A DNA stretch of 63,171 nt from an uncultured Muribaculaceae bacterium (GTDB taxonomy: Bacteria; Bacteroidota; Bacteroidia; Bacteroidales; Muribaculaceae), in the NCBI GenBank assembly GCA_910577585.1, contig CAJTNN010000016.1, forward strand, positions 1 to 63,171, in the 5' to 3' direction. Below the pieces are notes generated by a model that saw nothing but the letters and a program-made list of their open reading frames with translations, made no database searches and was not told the DNA's origin. This document shows, piece by piece, positions 1 through 7,531 of this stretch. Positions within the stretch are counted from its first letter, which is position 1. The number at the start of each line of letters is the position of its first letter. The translations under genes were made by a program, and so were the position numbers.

Positions 1-61
1 TTGAATATCAATAATTTCAAAGCACTCTTATGATTTTTTAGTGGACACTAATGATTCCACC

Positions 62-431
62 TTGCGAGTTGAATATAATAAGGATGCAACATAACGAGCT
101 TGGAACTGGCTAAACGGCTCATGGAGTTTTAGATTGCATACTCAGTCAGCATTGCCTCAGCGATGAAAAGAAGCAAGTCAACATAGATGGACTAACGAAA
201 GGTAGCAAGTGGATGCAATGCTTACCCCGGCAACATCTGACCTCATGCCCTATATGGGCCAACTTAAGTTAGAACCCAAGCGCAAAATAGCCGAAAGGAA
301 CGAGGGAGCGGAAGTGCTATGTTGGCAGTAGGATTCTGAGATAAATCCGAAAAATAACTCAAATCACAATTTATGATATGAGGGATATAAGGGGTCTGTG
401 GGCGATACGGTGCATATCAAGTTTTATCTGA
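62..431 (+). ncRNA. Structured RNA, resembles 5' domains of a group II intron (truncated)
   Basis: No ORF crosses this stretch, yet it is rich in short complementary segments. ATGCAA (84-89) can pair with TTGCAT (134-139), enclosing GAGC (96-99) with GCTC (117-120). GCCC-TATAT-GGGC lies near 247-259, and GGATT/AATCC and GATA/TATC pairs follow before 431. The opening TTGCG at 62 resembles the GUGYG start of group II introns, and the overall texture recalls intron domains I-III. No reverse transcriptase and no domain V-like hairpin follows, so if this is an intron it is a 5' fragment. The assignment rests on visual resemblance only; another structured RNA is possible. 1-61 shows nothing recognisable. 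Confidence 0.4.
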
Positions 432-653
432 ATGAATAATTTACAAGAGTACATCCTCAAAGTGCTGCATGAGATGATGAGCGCTCGCAAAGAGCGAGGT
501 CAATATCCGGATTATGTAGAAATGATGGAGCTGAAGAGTCGAATTATGAATGATGTAAGGAGCATGTTAGCCGACATGTGCCATACAAAAATCATCAGCT
601 ATAATAAAACCCTTAACAGTGTGGCGTTCAAGATAAAAGAAAATCTCGAATAA
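432..653 (+). CDS. Small hypothetical protein, 73 aa
   Basis: A short charged helical protein starting MNNLQEYILKVLHEMM, of unknown function. It begins directly after the structured stretch and its last codons lie inside a strong hairpin, so it appears to be the only gene of a short rightward unit. It has no signal peptide, membrane segment or familiar motif. The position right after an intron-like RNA could suggest an intron-borne ORF, but the sequence has no reverse transcriptase features. It is probably a phage or mobile-element accessory protein. Confidence 0.55.
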   Translation: MNNLQEYILKVLHEMMSARKERGQYPDYVEMMELKSRIMNDVRSMLADMCHTKIISYNKTLNSVAFKIKENLE

Positions 654-679
654 GGAGCAGTAGCCCTTACTCGAGATTT
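641..679 (+). terminator. Hairpin overlapping the end of the 432-653 gene
   Basis: AAATCTCGA (641-649) pairs with TCGAGATTT (671-679), continued by TAAGG/CCTTA (651-655/665-669) with one A-C mismatch and a 9-nt loop. A T-rich stretch follows about 15 nt later (696-704). The stem includes the last codons and stop of the upstream ORF. It may terminate transcription in the + direction. Confidence 0.55.
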
Positions 680-702
680 ATATGATTCTGCCAAATATTT
701 TT

Positions 703-742
703 TTGCTAAGCAAATTTAGCATTTGCTTATTATGCTTAGCAA
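703..742. repeat. 10-bp inverted repeat
   Basis: TTGCTAAGCA (703-712) is exactly complementary to TGCTTAGCAA (733-742), with related TTAGCATTTGC words in between. It lies in the gap between two converging small genes. It has no T-run on either exit side, so it looks more like a protein binding site or cruciform than a terminator. Confidence 0.5.
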
Positions 743-778
743 TTAAAGCATTTGTTTGTTTTGCTTATACCTTTAGAT

Positions 779-1006
779 TTATTTCCTCGATTGCGGCTTA
801 CGGGTGATGGGATGTTTGGAGATTAGGCATCTGGTCGTAGCTTTAGGTTTGTCGGGGGTTATCTTGGCGTTCCATAGAGATTCCTTTGTGCAGCCAATCT
901 GTTCTGCTGAAAATCTTTCGAAGATAGCAGAAATAGAGCCGAAGAAGTATTCGACTTGTCCATCTATCGGTTTAAAGAATTGCACTTTGATTACCTTCTG
1001 TTCCAT
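779..1006 (-). CDS. Small conserved mobile-element protein, 75 aa
   Basis: The protein begins MEQKVIKVQFFKPIDG and has a basic C-terminal tail (KHPITRKPQSRK). I chose the ATG at 1006. A longer reading from 1114 would run backward through a perfect hairpin and overlap the end of the next gene. Short proteins of this look are found next to DUF3871 genes in Bacteroidetes mobile elements (recalled, not checked). The basic tail and small size would fit nucleic-acid binding, but no function can be assigned. Confidence 0.6.
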   Translation of the reverse strand: MEQKVIKVQFFKPIDGQVEYFFGSISAIFERFSAEQIGCTKESLWNAKITPDKPKATTRCLISKHPITRKPQSRK

Positions 1007-1026
1007 TGCTATATTTAGCGGATTAT

Positions 1027-1080
1027 TTATTCCTCGGCTCAATAGAATAGCTGTTAGGCCACTATTGAGCCGAGGAATAA
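1027..1080. other. 19-bp perfect inverted repeat between two leftward genes
   Basis: Positions 1027-1045 and 1062-1080 are exact reverse complements (19 bp, core CCTCGGCTCAATAG) around a 16-nt loop. It sits between the stop of the 1095-2000 gene and the start of the 779-1006 gene. Without a clear T-run it may be an intercistronic processing or attenuation hairpin rather than a simple terminator. Confidence 0.7.
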
Positions 1081-1094
1081 GAGGTTGAAGTTTT

Positions 1095-2000
1095 TTAGAG
1101 GTTGAACTGTTCATTTAAGAACTCTGCCATAGCCAGATTCTGGGGCATTATAGAGGGCATATCCATCGTGGTCGCTTTATAGAGTTCGGTCGCTCCGTTA
1201 TAGATATCCCATACGCTGATGCGATGATTCTCATGGTAGCGCAGCATCATAGCTTCAGTCAGCTGGCATATCTGGGCTTGATTGAGGGGATATGTCCGGT
1301 TCTCACGAAGCGCTTTGATATTAGTGTCGCTTTTGATGCGGAGGGCAGTTAGCAGCCCGATAAGTCGGAACATCTGGTCAGCTGATACTTCGAGTTCCTG
1401 CATCTTTGTAATTTTCTCACGCTCGGTAACGATGATATGTCGAGCATCGAAGAGCCATGATTTTACAGCATCAAGAATCTGAGGTATCTCGATTTTATCC
1501 TCTTTAGCTCGTCGACCATTCCCTTTATCGCTATATGTAGCGATATATTGGTTGGCGCCCAGCATACACTGATTGTGGCATACTTTGACCATATTGCCGA
1601 ATCCTACCTGTATTCCTTTCTGATGAAAAGCTACGGCAAGATTGGTAGTATGGGCGTCATCATCGAAGTCCGTGAGTCGGATGTTTGCGAACACCCTGCG
1701 CAGGAGGTGTGCTTCCACTGCGCGTTCGCCATAGCGAGCCTCTATTTCGGGGATAATGACCACTCCGGGAGTCTGACGCTCCTTATTCTGAGCCGCGAAG
1801 AGGTCATATAGTTCCACGTCATAGTTAGCTTCGCGACATAGATTGATTATCTCATTGATGAGCATGAAGTGATAGATGCCTCGAAGAGGTTTGCCGTAGA
1901 CATCTTTTTCCAGCTGCGTTCGCTCGAGTTGGTCGAGCGTCAGCGTTTGAACCTTGGCAGTATCAAACGACAGAAACTTGTTTTCAAGAGTAGTTTCCAT
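1095..2000 (-). CDS. DUF3871/DUF932-like protein, 301 aa
   Basis: The protein lacks a signal peptide or membrane helix and has an internal MLGANQYIATYSDKGNGRR segment and a long helical C-terminal half. Its size and character match the uncharacterised DUF3871 family of Bacteroidetes mobile elements, which is related to the phage/plasmid DUF932 group. This is recognised from memory and is moderate in certainty. It is the second-last gene of the leftward block, 12 bp after the MutS-domain gene, so the two are probably co-transcribed. DUF932-type proteins are thought to act in phage or plasmid DNA metabolism, but no activity can be inferred here. Confidence 0.6.
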   Translation of the reverse strand: METTLENKFLSFDTAKVQTLTLDQLERTQLEKDVYGKPLRGIYHFMLINEIINLCREANYDVELYDLFAAQNKERQTPGVVIIPEIEARYGERAVEAHLLRRVFANIRLTDFDDDAHTTNLAVAFHQKGIQVGFGNMVKVCHNQCMLGANQYIATYSDKGNGRRAKEDKIEIPQILDAVKSWLFDARHIIVTEREKITKMQELEVSADQMFRLIGLLTALRIKSDTNIKALRENRTYPLNQAQICQLTEAMMLRYHENHRISVWDIYNGATELYKATTMDMPSIMPQNLAMAEFLNEQFNL

Positions 2001-2012
2001 AATAGTGTTATT

Positions 2013-3035
2013 TTAGATGGTGTCAAATAATGATTTCATTGGAATTTTTACTATCTCGTCATAGCAGGCTTTGAATGCTATGCGTGGAGAAATCCTTAAG
2101 TCATGCGCCAATGCGCGTATTTCGGCGGTCTTCTGACGAATTTCTGCAAGTTTATACAGTTGCCCGATTGCAACTTGCATCAGTGTTAGAAGTGAGAATA
2201 GCGAGGAGAAGTCAATTTGCGGATTGATTATCTCCTTTACTCGCTTTTCAATTTCATCGAAGCCTCTGCCACGGGTATAGGTTTTATCTCCGTTTGTGTC
2301 CAGAATCTCTCTTTCCAAGATTTCGAGGTTATCTGAGTAAGCGTCCTTCTGAATGAAAGCAGCATTTAGCGGTGAGTTGAGATAGCCGTATTTAGTTACG
2401 AATTTAGAATAGAGTTCCTTGAGCTCTTTGTAGTACTGTACCAAATCTTCATCTTCGCCATATTCGTCTACCCAAATCCATTCTGAATATTTCCAGCTCA
2501 ATTGAGTATAGAGCTTATATCTTGCCTCATCTTCGGGAGACAAAATGAGTGGAGCAAAGAACCAGTCTCCGGTATTGATGCCTTGGATGAAGATTCCAAC
2601 ACGGTCCTTATGAATCATAAATCGACCGTCAGTAGTATTTATTTCAAGGCTGTCCAGACGTTCTTTTCTTCCGATAATCAGTCCGTTTGGACGCTTTTCT
2701 TGTCCGCTTGGCAATTGGGGGGTATTCTTTGCAATCTTAGGGTTTTCCAGCTGCTCGCATATAGCAACACGTTTGCCGGCTCTCACAAGCTTCGGCAAGT
2801 AAGTGTCGAGTGCATGGTGAGGAAATACGGTAAGCTCCATTGATTTCGCTTTGTCGTAACTGCGTCGTGTAAGAGTGACGCCGAGAATCTCGCTTACTGC
2901 CACTGCATCATCGCAGAAAGTCTCATAGAAATCGCCTACGCGGAAAAGCAGGATTGCATCCGGATGCTTCTTTTTCATTTCTTCATATTGGGTTATGAGA
3001 GGTGCTTGTGTTGTTGCCATGTATTTCATCTTCAT
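2013..3035 (-). CDS. Orphan MutS mismatch-recognition domain protein, 340 aa
   Basis: Residues about 15-110 match the N-terminal domain I of MutS. They contain LLFRVGDFYETF with the F-Y-E mismatch-reading triad at residues 36-38, and PHHALDTYLPKLVRAGKRVA followed by ICEQLENPK. No MutS lever, clamp, Walker ATPase or dimerisation region follows. Instead, residues about 205-270 (KYGYLNSPLNAAF) resemble segments of the large multi-domain polyvalent proteins of Bacteroidetes mobile elements. Such detached MutS-I domains are known in phages and conjugative elements, where a role in protecting or sensing DNA has been proposed. Starts at 3035, 3029 or 3020 are possible; 3035 has an AAAGAG upstream. 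Confidence 0.75.
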   Translation of the reverse strand: MKMKYMATTQAPLITQYEEMKKKHPDAILLFRVGDFYETFCDDAVAVSEILGVTLTRRSYDKAKSMELTVFPHHALDTYLPKLVRAGKRVAICEQLENPKIAKNTPQLPSGQEKRPNGLIIGRKERLDSLEINTTDGRFMIHKDRVGIFIQGINTGDWFFAPLILSPEDEARYKLYTQLSWKYSEWIWVDEYGEDEDLVQYYKELKELYSKFVTKYGYLNSPLNAAFIQKDAYSDNLEILEREILDTNGDKTYTRGRGFDEIEKRVKEIINPQIDFSSLFSLLTLMQVAIGQLYKLAEIRQKTAEIRALAHDLRISPRIAFKACYDEIVKIPMKSLFDTI

Positions 3036-3059
3036 TCTCTTTGTGCCGTGGGGCGGTTA

Positions 3060-3254
3060 TTATATTATTTCATCCAAATGCTTATAAACCACTTCAAGCG
3101 AGCTTTTAAGCATTTTCGCCTGACGCTCCACTTCGCCGGGTGGCAAAGTTTCCGGAGCGGTTATTTGTCGCTTATAAGCGTCTAAGAAGTTGGCGGCGAT
3201 GTTGCGTAATGCCTTTACTCGGTTTTCAAATAGATTCGGCGTGTATTCGTTCAT
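3060..3254 (-). CDS. Small hypothetical protein, 64 aa
   Basis: A helical protein beginning MNEYTPNLFENRVKAL. I chose the ATG at 3254 because the leader GCGAAAATGAACGA is the same as in front of the 3543-3740 gene; the upstream start at 3284 would overlap the next gene. It belongs to the leftward accessory operon. No function is recognisable. Confidence 0.6.
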   Translation of the reverse strand: MNEYTPNLFENRVKALRNIAANFLDAYKRQITAPETLPPGEVERQAKMLKSSLEVVYKHLDEII

Positions 3255-3267
3255 TTTCGCGTTTGTT

Positions 3268-3483
3268 TTATTCGGTTGATACATATTTGTTGAGGGCTGC
3301 CGCCATGCCGTTAACGTAGGCTAATAGCTCAGTGGGGCGCATTGCCGGAGTCCTAAAGCTGCCGTGGGTTGATTCCGCCCAACATTTGGGGTATATGTCG
3401 TGACATGTGCAGACCTCGATTTCGGCGGCGGTCAGACGTGCCGTTACTTCTTTTATCTTGTTGATGATTTGTTCACGTTTCAT
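3268..3483 (-). CDS. Small Cys-containing hypothetical protein, 71 aa
   Basis: The protein has a helical N-terminus (MKREQIINKIKEVTARL) and a middle part with three cysteines and a histidine (CTCHDIYPKC, residues about 25-34), which could bind metal. It is part of the leftward accessory operon, 14 bp before the next gene. The function is unknown. Confidence 0.6.
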   Translation of the reverse strand: MKREQIINKIKEVTARLTAAEIEVCTCHDIYPKCWAESTHGSFRTPAMRPTELLAYVNGMAAALNKYVSTE

Positions 3484-3542
3484 AGCTTCTAATTGTTTGG
3501 ATGATACTTTTGATTTCTGAGGAGAGAGATGCCGTGAGGCAG

Positions 3543-3740
3543 TTATTCGGTTATTATTAGTTCTGCCAGTTCAGCAGCTTTTATGCTATCCAAATATGAG
3601 AAAGCATCGCAGTAGTATATTGCCGTTGACAACTCTTCTACGGCTTCGGATGCTTCCATATATGCTGCTTCGACATCGTCTCTCAGTGACTCGATTTTAT
3701 TGCCAAAAATAGCTCTGGCGAGGTTGTAAGATTCGTTCAT
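3543..3740 (-). CDS. Small acidic hypothetical protein, 65 aa
   Basis: An acidic helical protein (MNESYNLARAIFGNKI; many E and A residues). It has the GCGAAAATGAACGA leader shared with the 3060-3254 gene. Small acidic early proteins are common in phage accessory blocks and some inhibit host defences, but nothing in the sequence shows this. The function is unknown. Confidence 0.55.
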   Translation of the reverse strand: MNESYNLARAIFGNKIESLRDDVEAAYMEASEAVEELSTAIYYCDAFSYLDSIKAAELAELIITE

Positions 3741-3752
3741 TTTCGCGAGGTG

Positions 3753-3992
3753 TTATATAGGTTTATATACAGGGATGTTTCTTTGACGCATGATTGCTCT
3801 ATTGCGTTGGTCGTTCATTGATTTATTGAGATACGCTGATAGTGCACTGCGCAGCGTCTTGGGGCGTTCGAGGATAAACATCAGTACTTCATCGCTCCAG
3901 CCGGTATCAGTCGGATTGTCGATGAGCTCATCAAGAGCATTTATCATGCGGATTGCATAATCTTGTGCCGGAGTAAGTGTCAGCTGTGTCAT
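3753..3992 (-). CDS. Hypothetical protein, 79 aa
   Basis: A mostly helical protein beginning MTQLTLTPAQDYAIRM with a basic C-terminal third (RNRAIMRQRN). It is second in the leftward operon, 6 bp after the first gene and 12 bp before the next, so translation is probably coupled. No motif is recognised. Confidence 0.55.
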   Translation of the reverse strand: MTQLTLTPAQDYAIRMINALDELIDNPTDTGWSDEVLMFILERPKTLRSALSAYLNKSMNDQRNRAIMRQRNIPVYKPI

Positions 3993-3998
3993 GGCGTT

Positions 3999-4271
3999 TC
4001 AGCGTTGGATTAATTTTTTGAAATAATCGCTCTTGTCATTTGCGACGTATTGGCGAATAGCTTTGTAATTCTCGTATGTCTCTTCTGACCCTGTTTCTTC
4101 AACATACTCCTGATACATTTCTTCAGAGAGCATATATCTGACCATATCGTCAAATGTCATGCTCTTCAGTTCTTCGGTAGGCTTGAGGTATTCGATTGTA
4201 GCTTCAAATTCGCAGCATATTGCGAAAAGGTCGCCGCTTTTAAATCCGTCTATATTTTTGTTAAAGTTCAT
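3999..4271 (-). CDS. Acidic hypothetical protein, 90 aa, first gene of leftward operon
   Basis: The protein begins MNFNKNIDGFKSGDLF and is rich in E, Y and M. The ATG at 4271 is preferred over one at 4301 because the promoter -7 box ends at 4306, which puts the transcription start at or after 4301. It is the promoter-proximal member of the leftward operon. The function is unknown. Confidence 0.6.
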   Translation of the reverse strand: MNFNKNIDGFKSGDLFAICCEFEATIEYLKPTEELKSMTFDDMVRYMLSEEMYQEYVEETGSEETYENYKAIRQYVANDKSDYFKKLIQR

Positions 4272-4305
4272 ATGCGTTATATGTGTTTGTTTTAAAATCA
4301 CATTG

Positions 4306-4336
4306 CAAATTTAATGGATTATTTTGAAATAGCAAA
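4306..4336 (-). promoter_or_regulatory. Bacteroidetes-type promoter for leftward accessory operon
   Basis: On the minus strand TTTG (4333-4336) is followed after exactly 19 nt by TAAATTTG (4306-4313). This is a full match to the TTTG-N19-TAnnTTTG consensus of the primary sigma factor of Bacteroidetes. Transcription would start near 4299, just upstream of the ATG at 4271. Confidence 0.8.
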
Positions 4337-4453
4337 ATTTTACACAAGAAAAATTTCTGTAAAATCAAGGATTTTGCGCTAACTGTTTATTAATCATAGA
4401 GAAAATTTTTAATATTTTATTGCCAAAAATAGTGATTGTAATAAAAATGCTAT

Positions 4454-4461
4454 TATCTTTG
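4454..4461 (+). promoter_or_regulatory. Putative -7 box for the phage structural operon
   Basis: TATCTTTG matches TAnnTTTG and lies 42 nt before the first structural gene. The -33 element is weak (ATTG at 4435-4438, spacing 15). The 202-bp gap 4302-4503 is AT-rich and holds both this and the divergent leftward promoter, so it is probably a control region for early versus late genes. Confidence 0.55.
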
Positions 4462-4503
4462 TGGCGACATCGTTGAATAGCGCGATGGTATATAATCTAA
4501 ACT

Positions 4504-5214
4504 ATGAATATCAAGGAACGAGTTCAGAGTAGGCTGAAACCGAAAGTGAAGCAGTTCGGGTTCACCAGAAAAGTGTTTAAGAGTGTCGCAGCCAAGATAG
4601 CCGGCAAACTTGACGATATAGATGAGAATGCTTCAGAGGACGATATTAATGCCAAGGTAGATGAAGCTATCGAGGATTCCCTGCCGTACCTCGCCCTTAT
4701 CCAGTCGCAAGCAAATGAATTGCATAGCGAATGGAAGAAAGGTCTCCAAAAGGATGGTGATGAAGATGAGGATGACGAAGCATCAAATGATGACGACGAT
4801 TCATCGGTTCATCGCAACCGTCCGGTTAAATCATCTCGGGCATCGAAAAAAGATGAAGAGCCTGCATGGTTCAAAAAATTCCGTGAAGAGCAGGAAGCAA
4901 AATTTGAAGCTTTGAAAGGTGAAAAGATTGCTGATACCCGCCGCTCTAAAATGGAAAAACTGTTGAAAGATACAGGCTCATTCGGGAAAGCTGCCATGAG
5001 AAGTTTTGCTAAAGCAAAATTTGATAATGACGATGATTTCGAAGATTTCTATTCAGGTGTCGAAGATGATTTAAAAGCTTACAATCAAGAGCGAGCTGAT
5101 GCTGGATTGTCTAAAGCGGGCAATCCTCCCGGAGGCAAGACTGATGGTAAGCAAGAGAGTAAAATGGAGGAGGTTACAGATGCTGAAATTGACGCGATTG
5201 TAGCTAACCTCTAA
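4504..5214 (+). CDS. Putative capsid scaffolding protein, 236 aa
   Basis: The protein is highly charged and helical. A DEDEDDEASNDDDD run lies near residues 82-98, followed by a basic patch, a coiled-coil-like section (KKFREEQEAKFEAL) and a Gly/Lys-rich linker near the C-terminus. Together with its place two genes before the major capsid protein, this suits a scaffold that shapes the prohead. It is the first gene after the putative late promoter. The assignment comes from composition and position, not from a recognised family. An unusual feature is that no portal or protease precedes it. Confidence 0.5.
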   Translation: MNIKERVQSRLKPKVKQFGFTRKVFKSVAAKIAGKLDDIDENASEDDINAKVDEAIEDSLPYLALIQSQANELHSEWKKGLQKDGDEDEDDEASNDDDDSSVHRNRPVKSSRASKKDEEPAWFKKFREEQEAKFEALKGEKIADTRRSKMEKLLKDTGSFGKAAMRSFAKAKFDNDDDFEDFYSGVEDDLKAYNQERADAGLSKAGNPPGGKTDGKQESKMEEVTDAEIDAIVANL

Positions 5215-5242
5215 ATCATTCATCATTTAATCAAGAGAAATT

Positions 5243-5641
5243 ATGGCAAATGCCAATCTTGCAAATGAAATCGAAGAGTTTTCGTCCGGGCTTGATTCTA
5301 TCTTGATTCGTAGAAAGGGAGGGCGTATCATAGGTGGTGCTGTTCTCGACCTTTCCGACTGGGCTGAGAATGTGGTTAAAGGTGGCCACATTATCATCAA
5401 GAAAGAGACAGATGGAGTCACAGAGTATAAGCCTAATCCCGTAGAAGATGGGAATTTCGCCGCTTTGCCCGATGGTTACGAGTATGCTGGATGCCTTGTG
5501 CGTACAGTCGTTAAGAAGAATCCCTGTGCATCAATTCAGTATGATGGGGAAATCAACGACAAAGCACTGCCGTATTCTATCGAGCCAATTAAGGCAGCTC
5601 TTAAAGCGGCTCTTCCGTCACTCTATTTCATGCACGACTAA
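5243..5641 (+). CDS. Putative head decoration or head fibre protein, 132 aa
   Basis: A small protein with a beta-rich middle (ILIRRKGGRIIGGAVLDLSDW) immediately before the major capsid gene, 28 bp after the scaffold-like gene. Position, size and beta content match decoration or head-fibre proteins that bind the capsid surface. No signal peptide or membrane segment is present. The family is not certain. Confidence 0.45.
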   Translation: MANANLANEIEEFSSGLDSILIRRKGGRIIGGAVLDLSDWAENVVKGGHIIIKKETDGVTEYKPNPVEDGNFAALPDGYEYAGCLVRTVVKKNPCASIQYDGEINDKALPYSIEPIKAALKAALPSLYFMHD

Positions 5642-5656
5642 TCTCATCCTAAAGAC

Positions 5657-6844
5657 ATGATTGCATCGCAATTCGCAGACCTTTCGGAACGTATCTTTCC
5701 AAAGCTGCAAAATATCGTAGAAAAGGAGCGTGGCTCAGTAAATGGAGGGAAACAGCGCACATATCTCCACAAGACCATGCTTCGCAAAGTATACTCAGCT
5801 GACCAGAAGTGGACTTCCGCATCGGTGGATACTACTTATGTAAAAGCTGACATCGTATCTCTTAATTCTCCTCTTCCTATCAAGCGAAGAGATTCAATTG
5901 CCGTAGCGTCCGGCACGCTTCCTAAACATGGCATGAAAAAGGAGATGGAGGAGAGCGACATCAACACTATCAATATCATGAAGGCTAATGGCACTGAATG
6001 GACTCAGATTGCGACTAAACTCGCAAATGCTCCTGTTGCATGTGCAGTTGGTCTTGATGAATCCAATGAGGCATGCTTCCTTTCCGGTCTTTCAGAAGGC
6101 GTGGTAGCGGTCGAAGATAAGAATAATGTAGGTACGGCTCTGCGTATCAACTTCGGCTATCTGAAGAAAAACGGATTCGGAGTCGCTACAAAGGATGAGC
6201 TGACACTTGATGATATCGAGAAGGTGATTGACTATGCTTCACAGCAGGGTGATACAATCACTAAAATCATGATGTCGGATATCAAGTATCGCAAGCTCCG
6301 ACAGACCAAAGGCGCTAAAGAATTGGTCGCTAACTATAATGGTCAGGTCTTTAATGATAGCACCTCACTCCCGGTGCCTACCGCTTCGCGATTTGATGAA
6401 GCTTTTGCTGACCAGTATGGAGGCGTCAAGATTGAGCGTGTCAATCGCACTGTTTACTCTGAGAAAAACGGCAAGAGAGTTCCGTATAAACCTTGGAGTG
6501 AGAATCGCGTGATTTATCTGACCACTGATATGGTTGGAAGCCTTGTATGGGGCAATCTCGCAGAGAAAACAGCTCCTGTAAGTGGTGTGGTTTATTCCAC
6601 TGTTGATGAGATGAAGCTCATCTCGACTTTCCGCACAACTGACCCCTTGACAGAGACCACTGCCGGGCAGATGCTCGCATTGACAGTCATCGAGAATGTA
6701 GATAGTATCTACTATCAGGATACCACTATTGAAGATGATGCGGCAATGCGTGCTGATGAAAATGCAGAAGTCGCGACTGTTGCTGCGGCGCCTGCTGCGG
6801 CATCTCGAGCTGCTGCGAAAAAGACGACAACTGTAACTGAGTAA
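5657..6844 (+). CDS. Major capsid protein, 395 aa
   Basis: Length and position (after scaffold and decoration genes, before connector genes) fit a phage major head subunit. The SLNSPLPIKRRDSIAVASG region around residue 75 resembles the lambda gpE-type capsid family, in which a loop and beta strands follow an N-terminal helix. The C-terminus is an Ala/Glu-rich tail (residues about 370-395) that is probably disordered. It would form the icosahedral shell. It starts 15 bp after the decoration gene. Confidence is high for the role and moderate for the exact family. Confidence 0.75.
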   Translation: MIASQFADLSERIFPKLQNIVEKERGSVNGGKQRTYLHKTMLRKVYSADQKWTSASVDTTYVKADIVSLNSPLPIKRRDSIAVASGTLPKHGMKKEMEESDINTINIMKANGTEWTQIATKLANAPVACAVGLDESNEACFLSGLSEGVVAVEDKNNVGTALRINFGYLKKNGFGVATKDELTLDDIEKVIDYASQQGDTITKIMMSDIKYRKLRQTKGAKELVANYNGQVFNDSTSLPVPTASRFDEAFADQYGGVKIERVNRTVYSEKNGKRVPYKPWSENRVIYLTTDMVGSLVWGNLAEKTAPVSGVVYSTVDEMKLISTFRTTDPLTETTAGQMLALTVIENVDSIYYQDTTIEDDAAMRADENAEVATVAAAPAAASRAAAKKTTTVTE

Positions 6845-6847
6845 CCA

Positions 6848-7177
6848 ATGGCAAAGACAATCGCTAAAGCACTTATAGATGAAATAGGCTATCCGATAGA
6901 TAAAGGATTGGTAGAAAATAAACTTATCGCACGAGGACTCGATAGCGATGAACCCTACACATCTGAGGTGTCTATTAGCAATGGATTCAAAGGTGCTTTA
7001 GCTGATTGTCTGATATCGCTGGCTACTACTGCGCCTACGTCATTTTCAGAATCAGATATATCTGTGAGCCGAGCTGATCCAAATTTGCTTATCAAACGAG
7101 CAAATTCATACTATCGTGCGATAGGCGAAGATGAACAGCTGTATGGTGAGGCATCCGTATGCTTCGGTGGTTGGTAA
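6848..7177 (+). CDS. Head-tail connector protein, 109 aa
   Basis: A small helical protein (MAKTIAKALIDEIGYP) 3 bp after the capsid gene, where siphoviruses encode the gp6-like adaptor that sits on the portal ring. The pattern of an N-terminal amphipathic helix, a GLDSDEPY loop and a long second helix fits this fold class. The assignment is mainly positional. Confidence 0.55.
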   Translation: MAKTIAKALIDEIGYPIDKGLVENKLIARGLDSDEPYTSEVSISNGFKGALADCLISLATTAPTSFSESDISVSRADPNLLIKRANSYYRAIGEDEQLYGEASVCFGGW

Positions 7178-7201
7178 TGATAATCCTTTCTGAGTCACCA
7201 T

Positions 7202-7531
7202 ATGTCAGTTATTGATTTCACACCGCATGAGCTGAGCTATCTCATTTCTGTATCTGACGGATATGAGGATGAGAATGGCGATTGGCATGAGGGCTCGGAT
7301 GAATGGAGTGCTCCGATGAAGTGTCATGCAGTCCCGGCAGGGCAGGCCAACGTCATTACATATGATGATGGCAGCACGGCTACTTATTCATTCACCGTCG
7401 GTCGGCTCGCGCCGGATTGCCGTGAGTTTAAGGTCGGCGAGCGTGTGAGGCTCAATGCCGACGGCATGGTGCGTGAGTTTCAAGTCAAGGGGTTTCACCG
7501 CTGGCAGTTACAGAGCAAGATTTGGGTATAG
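7202..7531 (+). CDS. Head closure (neck) protein, 109 aa
   Basis: A beta-rich protein ending in a strand pattern (RVRLNADGMVREFQVKG) typical of SPP1 gp16-like head-closure proteins, which form the gate between head and tail. It follows the connector and overlaps the next gene by 10 bp. From about here GC content rises, suggesting a module boundary. Confidence 0.55.
   Translation: MSVIDFTPHELSYLISVSDGYEDENGDWHEGSDEWSAPMKCHAVPAGQANVITYDDGSTATYSFTVGRLAPDCREFKVGERVRLNADGMVREFQVKGFHRWQLQSKIWV

Noticed and set aside
804..1088. 94-codon ORF on the + strand
   Set aside because: It runs opposite to the 779-1006 gene and through the 19-bp inverted repeat; it has no familiar sequence character and is probably a shadow.
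779..1114. Longer 111-aa reading of the small leftward gene
   Set aside because: It would overlap the end of the 1095-2000 gene and translate one strand of a perfect hairpin; the start at 1006 is more natural.
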